From a virus: a stretch of 29,983 bases of DNA. This document shows positions 23,136 to 29,474 of this stretch, in pieces. Below the pieces are notes generated by a model, which did not search any database, was not told the origin of the DNA, and saw nothing but the letters and a program-made list of their open reading frames with translations. Position 1 is the first letter of the stretch. Each line of letters begins with the position of its first letter. The DNA lies in IMG/VR virus record IMGVR_UViG_3300042924_007408, positions 1 to 29,983 of that record; one strand, 5' to 3'. Position numbers and translations under genes: made by a program.

Positions 23136-25000
23136 TGACCTCCCCGCTCTTCCCCCGCACCAGCGAATGGCTGCCCCCCGCAAGCTTCCCGAACCTCTCC
23201 GGGGCTGCGGAGATCGCCATCGACCTGGAAACCCGGGACCCGAACATGGAAACCTACGGCCCGGGCTGGCCCCGCAAGGACGGCGAAATCGTCGGCTACG
23301 CGATCGCCGTGGACGGATGGCGGGGCTACTTCCCCGTGGCACACCAGGGCGGCGGGAACCTCGACCGGCGCATCGTGGAACGCTGGATGAAGGACGTGCT
23401 CGCGCTGCCCTGCCCGAAGGTCATGCACAACGCCGCGTACGACCTGGGCTGGCTCAAGGCATCAGGGTTCACGGTCCACGGGACTATCTACGACACCATG
23501 CTGGCCGCGCCCATCCTGGACGAGAACCGCTACAGCTACGCGCTCAACTCGCTCGGCTTCGACTACCTCAAGGAGATCAAGTCCGAGCAGGCCCTCAAGG
23601 ACGCCGCCCACGACTTCGGGGTGCACCCGAAGAAGGGGCTCTGGAAGCTGCCCGCGATGTACGTCGGGGAGTACGCGGAGCAGGACGCGGCGCTCACGCT
23701 CCGATTGTGGCACCACCTCAAGCCGTTGCTCCGGCGCGACGAGGTGGAGTCGGTCTTCGACCTGGAGACCGCCCTGCTGCCCATCCTGATCAACATCACC
23801 CACCGCGGCATCCGCTTCGACCGGGACCGCTGCGAGCAGCTCCTGGCCGACTACCAGCGCCGGGAGGCCGAGCACGTCAAGCAGATACGCTCGCTCTCGG
23901 GCGAGAAGGTGGACATCTGGGCCGCGGAGAGCATCGCGCGCGCGTTCGACAAGCTGAACCAGCCCTACCCGAAGACCGGCACGGGGCTCCCGAGCTTCAC
24001 CAAGACCTTCCTGGAGTCGCACGAACACCCGATCGCCCGGCTGATCGTGGAGGCCCGGGAGTTCAACAAGACCCACGGCACCTTCCTGCGCCCGTACCTG
24101 GAGCACAGCGCCACGGACGGCCACATCCACCCGCACATCAACCAGATGCGCTCCGAGGACGGCGGCACGGTCACCGGCCGGCTCTCCATGAACAACCCCA
24201 ACCTGCAGCAGGTGCCCGCCCGGCACGAGGTCATCGGGCCGACCGTGCGCTCCTTGTTCCTGCCCCGGGAGGGCGAGCTCTGGGCCGCCAACGACTTCAG
24301 CTCCCAGGAGCCGCGGCTGCTGGTGCACTACGCCACCCTGCTCAACCTCCCCGGCGCGGAGCGCATGGCCGAGGCGTACCGGGAGAACCCCGACACCGAC
24401 TTCCACCAGATGGTCGCGGACATGGCCGGCATCAAGCGCAAGGCCGCCAAGACCATCGGGCTCGGGCTCATGTACGGCATGGGCAAGCAGAAGCTCGCGG
24501 ACTCCCTCGACATGCCCCTGGAGGAGGCCGCGGGGCTGATCGAAACCTTCCACACGAAGGTCCCGTTCCTCAAGGGCACCGTGAACGCGGTCATGAAGCG
24601 CATCGAACACCCGGCCTCGGGCGGCTCCATCCGGACCCTGCTCGGCCGCAAGTGCCGCTTCCCGCTCTGGGAGCCCGTCGAGTACGGCATCAACAAGGCC
24701 CTGCCCCGCGAACAGGCTGTCATTGAGTACGGACCACGGATCAAGCGGGCCATGACCTACAAGGGCCTCAACCGCCTTATCCAGGGCTCGGCGGCGGACC
24801 AGACCAAGGCCGCGATGGTCGCGCTGCACAAGGCGGGCTTTGAGATTCTCCTGCAGGTGCACGACGAGCTCGCCGTCAGCGTCAATTCGAAGGCGGAGGC
24901 CGAGGAAGCGGCCCGCATCATGGCGGGCTCGGTGAACCTGGAAGTCCCCTCCCGTGTGGACGTCGAGATCGGCCCGTCGTGGGGAGAAGCCAGGGGGTAG
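23132..25000 (+). CDS. family A DNA polymerase with 3'-5' exonuclease
   Basis: A 622-residue PolA-type replicative polymerase from ATG 23132 (overlaps the helicase stop). The proofreading domain shows D31 and E33 (AIDLET), N100/D104 (HNAAYDLGW) and Y181/D185 (YAEQD). The polymerase domain shows TGRLS at 348-352, motif A NDFSSQEPR with D388 and E393, motif B R436, K440, L444, Y448 and G449, and motif C QVHDE with H577, D578 and E579. All catalytic residues for both activities are present. No 5'-nuclease domain is present, as in T7 Pol. L444 lines up with E. coli Pol I F762, where many lytic phages have Phe or Tyr. It replicates the genome with the primase, SSB-like protein and helicases upstream. 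Confidence 0.96.
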   Translation: MMTSPLFPRTSEWLPPASFPNLSGAAEIAIDLETRDPNMETYGPGWPRKDGEIVGYAIAVDGWRGYFPVAHQGGGNLDRRIVERWMKDVLALPCPKVMHNAAYDLGWLKASGFTVHGTIYDTMLAAPILDENRYSYALNSLGFDYLKEIKSEQALKDAAHDFGVHPKKGLWKLPAMYVGEYAEQDAALTLRLWHHLKPLLRRDEVESVFDLETALLPILINITHRGIRFDRDRCEQLLADYQRREAEHVKQIRSLSGEKVDIWAAESIARAFDKLNQPYPKTGTGLPSFTKTFLESHEHPIARLIVEAREFNKTHGTFLRPYLEHSATDGHIHPHINQMRSEDGGTVTGRLSMNNPNLQQVPARHEVIGPTVRSLFLPREGELWAANDFSSQEPRLLVHYATLLNLPGAERMAEAYRENPDTDFHQMVADMAGIKRKAAKTIGLGLMYGMGKQKLADSLDMPLEEAAGLIETFHTKVPFLKGTVNAVMKRIEHPASGGSIRTLLGRKCRFPLWEPVEYGINKALPREQAVIEYGPRIKRAMTYKGLNRLIQGSAADQTKAAMVALHKAGFEILLQVHDELAVSVNSKAEAEEAARIMAGSVNLEVPSRVDVEIGPSWGEARG

Positions 25001-25029
25001 TTGCGTTTAACTTCCTACTGTCGTATTCT
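25001..25029 (+). promoter_or_regulatory. weak sigma70-like promoter before the small-gene array
   Basis: TTGCGT at 25001-25006 and TATTCT at 25024-25029 with a 17-base spacer lie in the 56-base gap after the polymerase gene, whose local base composition is clearly more AT-rich than its surroundings. It could start a separate transcript for the small genes. Match to consensus is partial. Confidence 0.33.
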
Positions 25030-25056
25030 GCTTCCCCTCCGAAGAAAGGAGAGCTT

Positions 25057-25434
25057 ATGCCGCCGCCAAAGGAAGAGTTGTGGGTACCCGATCCGGAAGA
25101 CATCCGTATCTGGAAGGAGTACCTCAACCGTCGTCCGCCGAAACACGAGCCTTCTCCGATGGTGCGCAAGAAGCGCAAGCGTCGGAAGAAGGACCTGACT
25201 TTTGATAGGAAGAAGCGAGTGTCGCCAAGCCAGCGCGGGTACCGTTCGATCATGGTTCGTCGGGAAACCTACGAGATGCTGAACGAGATGCGGTACTACT
25301 ACCGGAAGGGATTTGGTGTCATCTTGCAGGGGCTGGTGGAAGCCGCCTACGACAAGACCTACAAGCAGGCCGAGATACTGGCCCGCATACAGCGAGCAAA
25401 GGAGAGTGGCAATGCCCCTAAAGACACGCCTTGA
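25057..25434 (+). CDS. basic protein with putative ribbon-helix-helix domain
   Basis: A 125-residue protein. ATG 25057 is chosen because AAAGGAGAG at 25045-25053 precedes it. The N-terminus is Pro-rich and acidic; residues 37-54 are strongly basic (RKKRKRRKKDL). Residues 62-100 (YRSIMVRRETYEMLNEMRYYYRKGFGVILQGLVEAAYDK) read as a strand followed by two helices, the layout of ribbon-helix-helix DNA-binding proteins, with RSIMVRRET as the strand. As the first gene after a possible promoter it may be an early regulator or a nucleic-acid-binding protein. The RHH call is by pattern only. Confidence 0.6.
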   Translation: MPPPKEELWVPDPEDIRIWKEYLNRRPPKHEPSPMVRKKRKRRKKDLTFDRKKRVSPSQRGYRSIMVRRETYEMLNEMRYYYRKGFGVILQGLVEAAYDKTYKQAEILARIQRAKESGNAPKDTP

Positions 25435-25648
25435 CCTGGCGGTCACGGTCGAATACGAAATGATGGACGAGCTTCGAAACCGAGGCATCTTCCTGCCGAA
25501 GATGGTAGACATCAAACGGGTCTACTTGACACGCAGGCAGGGCAACGGCAAACTGAAAGAGCTCGACATCTTGAAGTTCCTCAGCGAAACCGAAGTGGTG
25601 ATGCTTGAGGATGAAGTGATGGAGCTAAACGAGAAAGGAGAATCATGA
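25412..25648 (+). CDS. small hypothetical protein
   Basis: A 78-residue protein from ATG 25412 after AAAGGAGAG at 25398-25406, overlapping the upstream gene by 23 bases. It shows YEMMDELRNRGIFLPKMVDIKRVYLTRR then KELDILKFLSETEVVMLEDEVMEL, a mix of helices and one likely strand. The C-terminus is acidic. Not recognised. The stop overlaps the next ATG (ATGA). Confidence 0.65.
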   Translation: MPLKTRLDLAVTVEYEMMDELRNRGIFLPKMVDIKRVYLTRRQGNGKLKELDILKFLSETEVVMLEDEVMELNEKGES

Positions 25649-25869
25649 AATCGTTCCAGTCTGTATTCCCCCAGAAAGTCATCGACGACGAAGGCCACGC
25701 CAAGCTCGTAGGTGGAATCTCGCCCCGCGAGTATGTCTACACTAGCGCGCTCGCGGCCGTTATCCAGGCCTTCCCAAAAGCCCCTACCGACGATTGGGTT
25801 ACCATGGCCATGGAAGTCGCCGATCGGTCCATCGAAGCCTTGAACAAGGGCAAGGAGCGCAAGCGATGA
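25645..25869 (+). CDS. small hypothetical protein
   Basis: A 74-residue protein from ATG 25645, overlapping the previous stop, with AAAGGAGAA just upstream. It holds a helix-rich region EYVYTSALAAVIQAFPKAPTDDWVTMAMEVADRSIEALNKGKERKR. No motif is recognised. The stop overlaps the next ATG. Confidence 0.62.
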   Translation: MKSFQSVFPQKVIDDEGHAKLVGGISPREYVYTSALAAVIQAFPKAPTDDWVTMAMEVADRSIEALNKGKERKR

Positions 25870-25991
25870 TCGACTTCATCCTGTGGTTCCTGGATGCCCG
25901 CGCGAGACGGCGCAGGGAGAAGGCTCGCCTGCACATATGGGTGCCAAGACCTAACTGGCGCTCCCACCGAGGAGGAGTCGAATATTGGTAG
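25866..25991 (+). CDS. 41-residue basic membrane-associated peptide
   Basis: ATG 25866 overlaps the previous stop as ATGA. The first nine residues are hydrophobic (MIDFILWFL) and are followed by a run of Arg/Lys (RARRRREKAR) and a Trp-rich tail. The layout suggests a peptide that lies on the inner face of the membrane. The call rests on the coupled start and on its fit in a continuous chain of genes. Confidence 0.5.
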   Translation: MIDFILWFLDARARRRREKARLHIWVPRPNWRSHRGGVEYW

Positions 25992-26131
25992 ACCCCAAAG
26001 ACGCACACGCCCTGTTGGAGCTGCTGATGACCATCGTCGCTATCTCCATCGGGCTCGCCCTCACCTACTACATGATAATGCTTGTGTACTACTGGGCATC
26101 CGGTGTATACAGGCGATTCTTCGGAGATTGA
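25985..26131 (+). CDS. 48-residue one-pass membrane protein with TTG start
   Basis: TTG 25985 lies seven bases after GGAGGAG at 25971-25977 and overlaps the upstream gene by seven bases. The peptide starts MVDPKDAHALLELLMTI and carries one long hydrophobic helix, about residues 12-40, ending in a basic YRRFFGD tail. It fills what would otherwise be an empty 145-base gap. Small early membrane proteins of phages often act on host envelope functions; nothing specific can be said here. Confidence 0.5.
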   Translation: MVDPKDAHALLELLMTIVAISIGLALTYYMIMLVYYWASGVYRRFFGD

Positions 26132-26136
26132 AGAAA

Positions 26137-26328
26137 GTGCGAAAGCCCCCGCAGGTCCGTCAATGCAAGGTATGCAAAGAGACCTTCGCTACCCCTAACG
26201 CTTTCTTTGGTCATCGACGCATGGACGGCATATGCCGTCCCGTCGAGGCCCTGATCGAACGAGGATTTTACCTGTCCCCCAAGGGATGGGTGTTTCGTAA
26301 CCCTGGCAACAAAGGAGAAGCCAAGTGA
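26137..26328 (+). CDS. FDXHR-like putative zinc-binding protein
   Basis: A 63-residue protein from GTG 26137, after a GGAG at 26123-26126. C10-x2-C13 is followed by a Phe-containing turn, FFGHR with H26, and C33 in GIC. This is the layout of the phage FDXHR-type zinc-binding family, with Phe in place of the Asp. The tail has SPKGWVFRNP. C10, C13, H26 and C33 would hold one zinc ion. Such proteins may bind nucleic acid or protein partners; the role is not known. The stop overlaps the next GTG. Confidence 0.7.
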   Translation: MRKPPQVRQCKVCKETFATPNAFFGHRRMDGICRPVEALIERGFYLSPKGWVFRNPGNKGEAK

Positions 26329-26831
26329 AGCCCAAGTCGAAGAAGACCACCAACGCCCTGGAGTACCTGCACAAGAACCCCGGAACGAGCGCCAAGGAGC
26401 TCGCCAAGAGGTTCAAGATCAGCCTCGCCTACGCCTACAAGCTCCTCAAGACCCCGAAGGTCACCCCGGGTGACTGGAAGGTCTCGGCGGAGGATCTGGC
26501 GGACAAGCCCATCACCGTGTCGAACGAGCCGGTCAACGCGTTCACGCCGAGCCCGGGACTGCTCACGGACCGCGGCGGCAACTACGGCGAGTACCTCACC
26601 AACGCCCTGCTCTCGCAGCGGCTCAAGAGAACGCTCACGGACCACGCGAGCGATCTCGGCAAGGCCCTGCCTGAGCACATGTGGGAGTCTCTCGACCACA
26701 TCGCCACGAAGATGGCCCGCATCGTCAACGGCAACTGCTACCACCGCGACAGCTGGCTCGACATCGCCGGCTACGCGCTGCTGATCGTGGACCACCTGGA
26801 GGCCCTGGAGGCCAAGGAGAAGACCCTGTGA
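26325..26831 (+). CDS. HTH domain fused to DUF6378-like domain
   Basis: A 168-residue protein from GTG 26325 (GTGA overlap; AAAGGAG upstream). Residues 11-42 form a winged-helix-like HTH (EYLHKNPGTSAKELAKRFKISLAYAYKLL). A linker follows, then residues 80-160 carry RGGNYGEYLTNALLSQRLKRTL, LDHIATKMARIVNGN and RDSWLDIAGYALLIVDHL, the pattern of the phage DUF6378 domain, usually found alone. The second domain resembles all-alpha nucleotide-hydrolase folds of the MazG kind in its D-x-x-G-Y helix, but that link is speculative. It may be a sensor-regulator or a DNA-binding early protein. Confidence 0.72.
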   Translation: MKPKSKKTTNALEYLHKNPGTSAKELAKRFKISLAYAYKLLKTPKVTPGDWKVSAEDLADKPITVSNEPVNAFTPSPGLLTDRGGNYGEYLTNALLSQRLKRTLTDHASDLGKALPEHMWESLDHIATKMARIVNGNCYHRDSWLDIAGYALLIVDHLEALEAKEKTL

Positions 26832-27145
26832 AGACCACCTATATCGGAACCAAAGTCGGCTACAACGGGCTGGAGCACCACGTCGCCCACTCCCACACGC
26901 TCAGTCTCAAGGGGAACTTCGCCGTGACCCTGCTGGAGAAGTTCGCCCTGATCTCGGCAACGGACGGTGGCGAGGACAGCGCCGCCCGCGCCAAGCTCCG
27001 GCTTATGGAGCCCGCCGAGGTCGCGAAGCGAGCCTGCGACATCGCCGAAGCGGCTTTCCAGGAAATGGAAGCCCGTGGCTGGCTGGTCGAACTGGACGTT
27101 CCCACCGAGAAGGACGTGCAGCGCCTGCTCGGCCGCGACATCTGA
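26828..27145 (+). CDS. small hypothetical protein
   Basis: A 105-residue protein from GTG 26828, overlapping the upstream stop. It contains YIGTKVGYNGLEHHVAHSHTLSLKGNFAVTLLEKFALISA and then a helical, acidic C-terminal part (PAEVAKRACDIAEAAFQEMEARGWLVELD). No catalytic motif is recognised. It ends just before a strong hairpin at 27155-27185. Confidence 0.62.
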   Translation: MKTTYIGTKVGYNGLEHHVAHSHTLSLKGNFAVTLLEKFALISATDGGEDSAARAKLRLMEPAEVAKRACDIAEAAFQEMEARGWLVELDVPTEKDVQRLLGRDI

Positions 27146-27154
27146 CCCACACCA

Positions 27155-27185
27155 CCCTCGGGGCCGGAACCCCCGGTCCCGAGGG
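27155..27185. terminator. strong GC-rich hairpin without T-run
   Basis: CCCTCGGG at 27155-27162 pairs perfectly with CCCGAGGG at 27178-27185, and CCGG at 27164-27167 can pair with CCGG at 27173-27176 inside. The stem lies in the only sizeable gap (67 bases) within the small-gene array. No U-tract follows, so it may be a weak terminator, a pause site or an mRNA-stabilising structure rather than a classic terminator. Confidence 0.5.
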
Positions 27186-27212
27186 ACATCCCGCAAGAAA
27201 GGAGAGAATCAC

Positions 27213-27419
27213 ATGCCCGAGAACACCGAGACCACCGAAGCCCCGCGCCTCCCCACCGACGAAGAGCTGAACAGCCTGCGGGCCAAGTTCTTCGATATGC
27301 ACCTCGCCTGGATGTCCCAGGGCGCAGAAGTGCTCACGGCTCACGGGCGACTGCGGGCCCTGGAAGAGCTTGTCCTGGCCAGCAAGCGGCCCGGGTACAA
27401 GTCCGACACGGTGCAGTAA
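27213..27419 (+). CDS. small hypothetical protein
   Basis: A 68-residue protein from ATG 27213 after AAAGGAGAG at 27198-27206. The first 15 residues are acidic and Thr/Pro-rich, followed by a long helix (DEELNSLRAKFFDMHLAWMSQGAEVLTAHGRLRALEELVLASK). No known motif. It opens the second part of the array after the hairpin. Confidence 0.6.
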   Translation: MPENTETTEAPRLPTDEELNSLRAKFFDMHLAWMSQGAEVLTAHGRLRALEELVLASKRPGYKSDTVQ

Positions 27420-27421
27420 CC

Positions 27422-27805
27422 ATGGACCACACCGACCACATCGCCGAGGCCGAAGGCGAAATCGAACGGCTCAAGGCGCTGCTGCGGGCTCGCGAAAACC
27501 GCATCGCGCGTCTGGAGCAGCGGCTCGCGGATGTCCGCCAGAGGCGCGACTCCCTGCGCGGATTCCTGCTCCAGGCCAATGCGGGGCTCCGGACCCTGGC
27601 CCGAGAGCATATGAACATTAACCAGGCCCTGTCGGACATCGCCCGGCAGCCCGAGGGCGACGAGCAGAGCGCACAGGCTGTCGCCAAGGAGGCGTTGGCT
27701 ACGCAGCGCGGCGGCTGCGAGTACCCCGACTGCCTTGATTACGATGGACGCTGCCATCCGATGCTCAAGGGGGAGTGTGCGGGGCCGAAGGGGGTGACGC
27801 CGTGA
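27422..27805 (+). CDS. coiled-coil protein with Cys-rich tail
   Basis: A 127-residue protein from ATG 27422, three bases after the upstream stop. Residues about 7-48 form a coiled coil (EAEGEIERLKALLRARENRIARLEQRLADV). The tail carries C99, C104, C111 and C119 plus H112 in CEYPDCLDYDGRCHP, spaced like a small zinc site. The last 18 bases form a degenerate copy of the recurring junction described for 27788-29548. Function unknown. Confidence 0.62.
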   Translation: MDHTDHIAEAEGEIERLKALLRARENRIARLEQRLADVRQRRDSLRGFLLQANAGLRTLAREHMNINQALSDIARQPEGDEQSAQAVAKEALATQRGGCEYPDCLDYDGRCHPMLKGECAGPKGVTP

Positions 27806-28116
27806 GCGAACAGCCCGAAGCGAAGCAGGTGCCATTGTTGGAGCGGCTTGAGGCCGTTCCAGCTGATGCACGGCTGGCTGTCAATGATGGCCCGTTCAGC
27901 ACCTCGTTTTACCCGGTCGGCGCGATGGCACACGAAGCCGCCGCCGAACTGCGCCGCCGGCATGCGGCGAACTCAACGCTGTTGAGCGCCCTGCAGAACA
28001 TCGCCCTCTACACCAGTCAGACGCATCCGGACAAAGAGGTGATGGCGCAGGTGTTGGACGAAAATGCGCGGATCGCCCGCGCCGCTATCAAGAAAGCAGA
28101 GGAGGTGAAGCCGTGA
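27802..28116 (+). CDS. small phage protein of the ARAAI-KAE family
   Basis: A 104-residue protein from GTG 27802, overlapping the upstream stop. It has a Pro/Ala N-terminal half and a C-terminal helical module AAELRRRHAANSTLLSALQNIALYTS then DENARIARAAIKKAEEVKP. The same module, with a shared ARAAI-x-KAEEVKP ending, appears in the gene at 29232-29474, so the two are paralogs. Small proteins with this AELRRL...ARAAI-KAE layout are common in phage accessory regions and have no known function. Confidence 0.68.
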   Translation: MSEQPEAKQVPLLERLEAVPADARLAVNDGPFSTSFYPVGAMAHEAAAELRRRHAANSTLLSALQNIALYTSQTHPDKEVMAQVLDENARIARAAIKKAEEVKP

Positions 28117-28280
28117 GCAAGCATTGTCGCGGGTGCCGACACCATCACAATGCCGGGCATCCAAAGACTTCACCACTTGCGCGCCGGTACAACGACTGGT
28201 GCTGCAAGTTTGGATGTACAGCGAAAAACGCGCTGTCGAGGTGCAAACTCTGGAATGCGAAAGAGGAGGTGAAGCCGTGA
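28113..28280 (+). CDS. 55-residue Cys/His-rich protein, possible zinc-binding
   Basis: GTG 28113 overlaps the upstream stop within the recurring junction. The peptide has C5-x2-C8, a His cluster at 10-12, H16, then C30, C31, C35 and C44 in a WCCKFGC...SRCKLW segment. The C-x2-C...W-C...C layout resembles small phage zinc-ribbon proteins. The C-terminus AKEEVKP is encoded by the junction repeat, which also supplies the start of the next gene. Confidence 0.6.
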   Translation: MSKHCRGCRHHHNAGHPKTSPLARRYNDWCCKFGCTAKNALSRCKLWNAKEEVKP

Positions 28281-28525
28281 TTACTGGAAAGGACCTTGGA
28301 GGCTGGCTGACTGCCCCGAACCCGCAGACAGCGATGGACATCGCACTTCGTAAAAACGAGCTCCGCGAGCGCCGCGAACGGATCGCTACGGCTACGTTGG
28401 CTGCGCTTCTGTCGAACAAGGATAATCCGTGCAGGCATGACATAAAGGCTTTGGTCATTGAAGCCTGTCGCCATGCCGACGCCCTGATCGCGGAGCTCGA
28501 CAAGATGCAGGAAAGCAGCCCGTGA
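28277..28525 (+). CDS. small hypothetical helical protein
   Basis: An 82-residue protein from GTG 28277, overlapping the upstream stop; a perfect AGGAGGTGA lies 5' of it. It has a charged helix (ALRKNELRERRERIATATLAALLSN) and a second helix ending HADALIAELDKMQ. The A-x-x-A-L-L...ADALIAEL pattern is common among small phage proteins of unknown role. Longer in-frame extension upstream is unlikely given the ribosome site. Confidence 0.6.
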   Translation: MITGKDLGGWLTAPNPQTAMDIALRKNELRERRERIATATLAALLSNKDNPCRHDIKALVIEACRHADALIAELDKMQESSP

Positions 28526-28728
28526 AATACAGGGTGACACTCAATCAGCGCATCGACGCCAAGTGGATCGTCACGGTGGAGGCAAAGGACCGGGACGAAG
28601 CGATTGAGAAAGCCTATAGCTCGTACGAGGTCATGGGCATCTACGATGGCGAGCCGGATGTCGAGATCGAACTGGAAAGCGTAGAGGAGGCCGAGCCATG
28701 GGAATCTATCCCGATTCCTACAAAGTGA
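28522..28728 (+). CDS. small acidic hypothetical protein
   Basis: A 68-residue protein from GTG 28522, overlapping the previous stop. It has a strand-helix-strand pattern: MKYRVTLNQRIDAKWIVTVEAKDRDEAIEKAYSSYEV then acidic DGEPDVEIELESVEEAE. The EAKDRDEAIEKA element recalls DpnD/PcfM-type small domains, but similarity is by eye. The following gene starts inside its last 31 bases. Confidence 0.6.
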   Translation: MKYRVTLNQRIDAKWIVTVEAKDRDEAIEKAYSSYEVMGIYDGEPDVEIELESVEEAEPWESIPIPTK

Positions 28729-28883
28729 TGCGGATGTGCGTCGAGACGGGAGTCGCTCTCGGGGTGCGGCGGGCGTTCAAGTACGATGCGCCGCCGACCG
28801 AGGATCAGATCGCCGCGAGAGTCGAGCAAGCGGTCATCGACGAGATCTGCGAGTGGTTCCGATTTGAGGAGGGGAAGTCGTGA
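28698..28883 (+). CDS. small hypothetical protein
   Basis: A 61-residue protein from ATG 28698, seven bases after GAGGAGG at 28684-28690 and overlapping the upstream gene by 31 bases. It has a MRMCVETGVALGVRRAFKY helix and an acidic helical end (EQAVIDEICEWFRFEEGKS). Its last residues EEGKS come from a slightly changed copy of the junction that encodes EEVKP elsewhere. Not recognised. Confidence 0.55.
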   Translation: MGIYPDSYKVMRMCVETGVALGVRRAFKYDAPPTEDQIAARVEQAVIDEICEWFRFEEGKS

Positions 28884-29056
28884 GCGAAGAACTCGCTGGA
28901 ATGATCTACCTCCTGACGGTGGTTGCCCTCAGCATCGGGATTTTTATCGGATACATCGCCCAGGAGAAGCGCCCCCCGCGAGGGCTGGTCGCCGCATGGG
29001 CGGTGTTCGCCCTTCCGCTGCTGCTCAAGGCCTGGTTCGCGGTGGTGCTGTCATGA
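28880..29056 (+). CDS. 58-residue two-pass membrane protein
   Basis: GTG 28880 overlaps the upstream stop (GTGA) behind GAGGAGGGGAAG. Two hydrophobic segments are visible, about residues 8-26 (MIYLLTVVALSIGIFIGYI) and 36-56, separated by the basic turn QEKRPPRG. It is a small inner-membrane protein by composition; in an early gene array it may act on the host envelope, superinfection or defence, none of which is shown. The stop overlaps the next ATG. Confidence 0.58.
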   Translation: MSEELAGMIYLLTVVALSIGIFIGYIAQEKRPPRGLVAAWAVFALPLLLKAWFAVVLS

Positions 29057-29235
29057 CAAACAATATCCACATCCCACGCTCCACGGCCCTGCACATGTGC
29101 GATGTGCTGCGCGGGATCATCAACGCTTCCGACGACGACTGCGGGGAGGAAGGATGCGAGGCATGTGCCGCGGTGCGGGACATGCGGGAGACTGTGGCGG
29201 TGCTTGAGGCTGCGCTACAGGAGGTGAAGCCGTGA
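29053..29235 (+). CDS. small phage protein, LPRAV-type N-terminus, acidic Cys core
   Basis: A 60-residue protein from ATG 29053 (ATGA overlap). It begins MTNNIHIPRSTALHMCDVL, a diverged form of the MTDNITLPRAV start found in the genes at 29545 and 29928. The middle is acidic with C39 and C42-like cysteines in DDDCGEEGCEACAAV, possibly metal-binding, and the end is a helix closing with QEVKP from the junction repeat. No function is known. Confidence 0.58.
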   Translation: MTNNIHIPRSTALHMCDVLRGIINASDDDCGEEGCEACAAVRDMRETVAVLEAALQEVKP

Positions 29236-29474
29236 GCGACATCTACGACGCCATGCGCAGAGACTTGGAATCCGCTATGGCGAATGCATCCCGCCCCAAC
29301 GCCGCCGAACTGCGCCGCCTTCGCAAAGAAAACAAGCGCCTGCACAGCGTGAACGCGGAACTGTTGGAGGCGTGCGTCTACCTTGTACAAGGGATTGAAG
29401 CGTGCGGCCTCACGGGCGTTTATCTCGATCAGGCCCGCGCCGCCATTTCTAAGGCAGAGGAGGTGAAGCCGTGA
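29232..29474 (+). CDS. small coiled-coil phage protein, ARAAI-KAE family
   Basis: An 80-residue protein from GTG 29232, overlapping the upstream stop. It holds a helix AAELRRLRKENKRLHSVNAELLEACVYLVQ and closes with DQARAAISKAEEVKP, shared with the gene at 27802. The ending is produced by an exact copy of the junction repeat. Dimerisation through the coiled coil is likely; the role is not known. Confidence 0.65.
   Translation: MSDIYDAMRRDLESAMANASRPNAAELRRLRKENKRLHSVNAELLEACVYLVQGIEACGLTGVYLDQARAAISKAEEVKP

Noticed and set aside
22966-24726. 586-codon open frame on the plus strand inside the helicase and polymerase genes
   Set aside because: Runs in another frame through two genes with complete motif sets; its protein is Pro/Arg/Gly-rich without any fold-like pattern.
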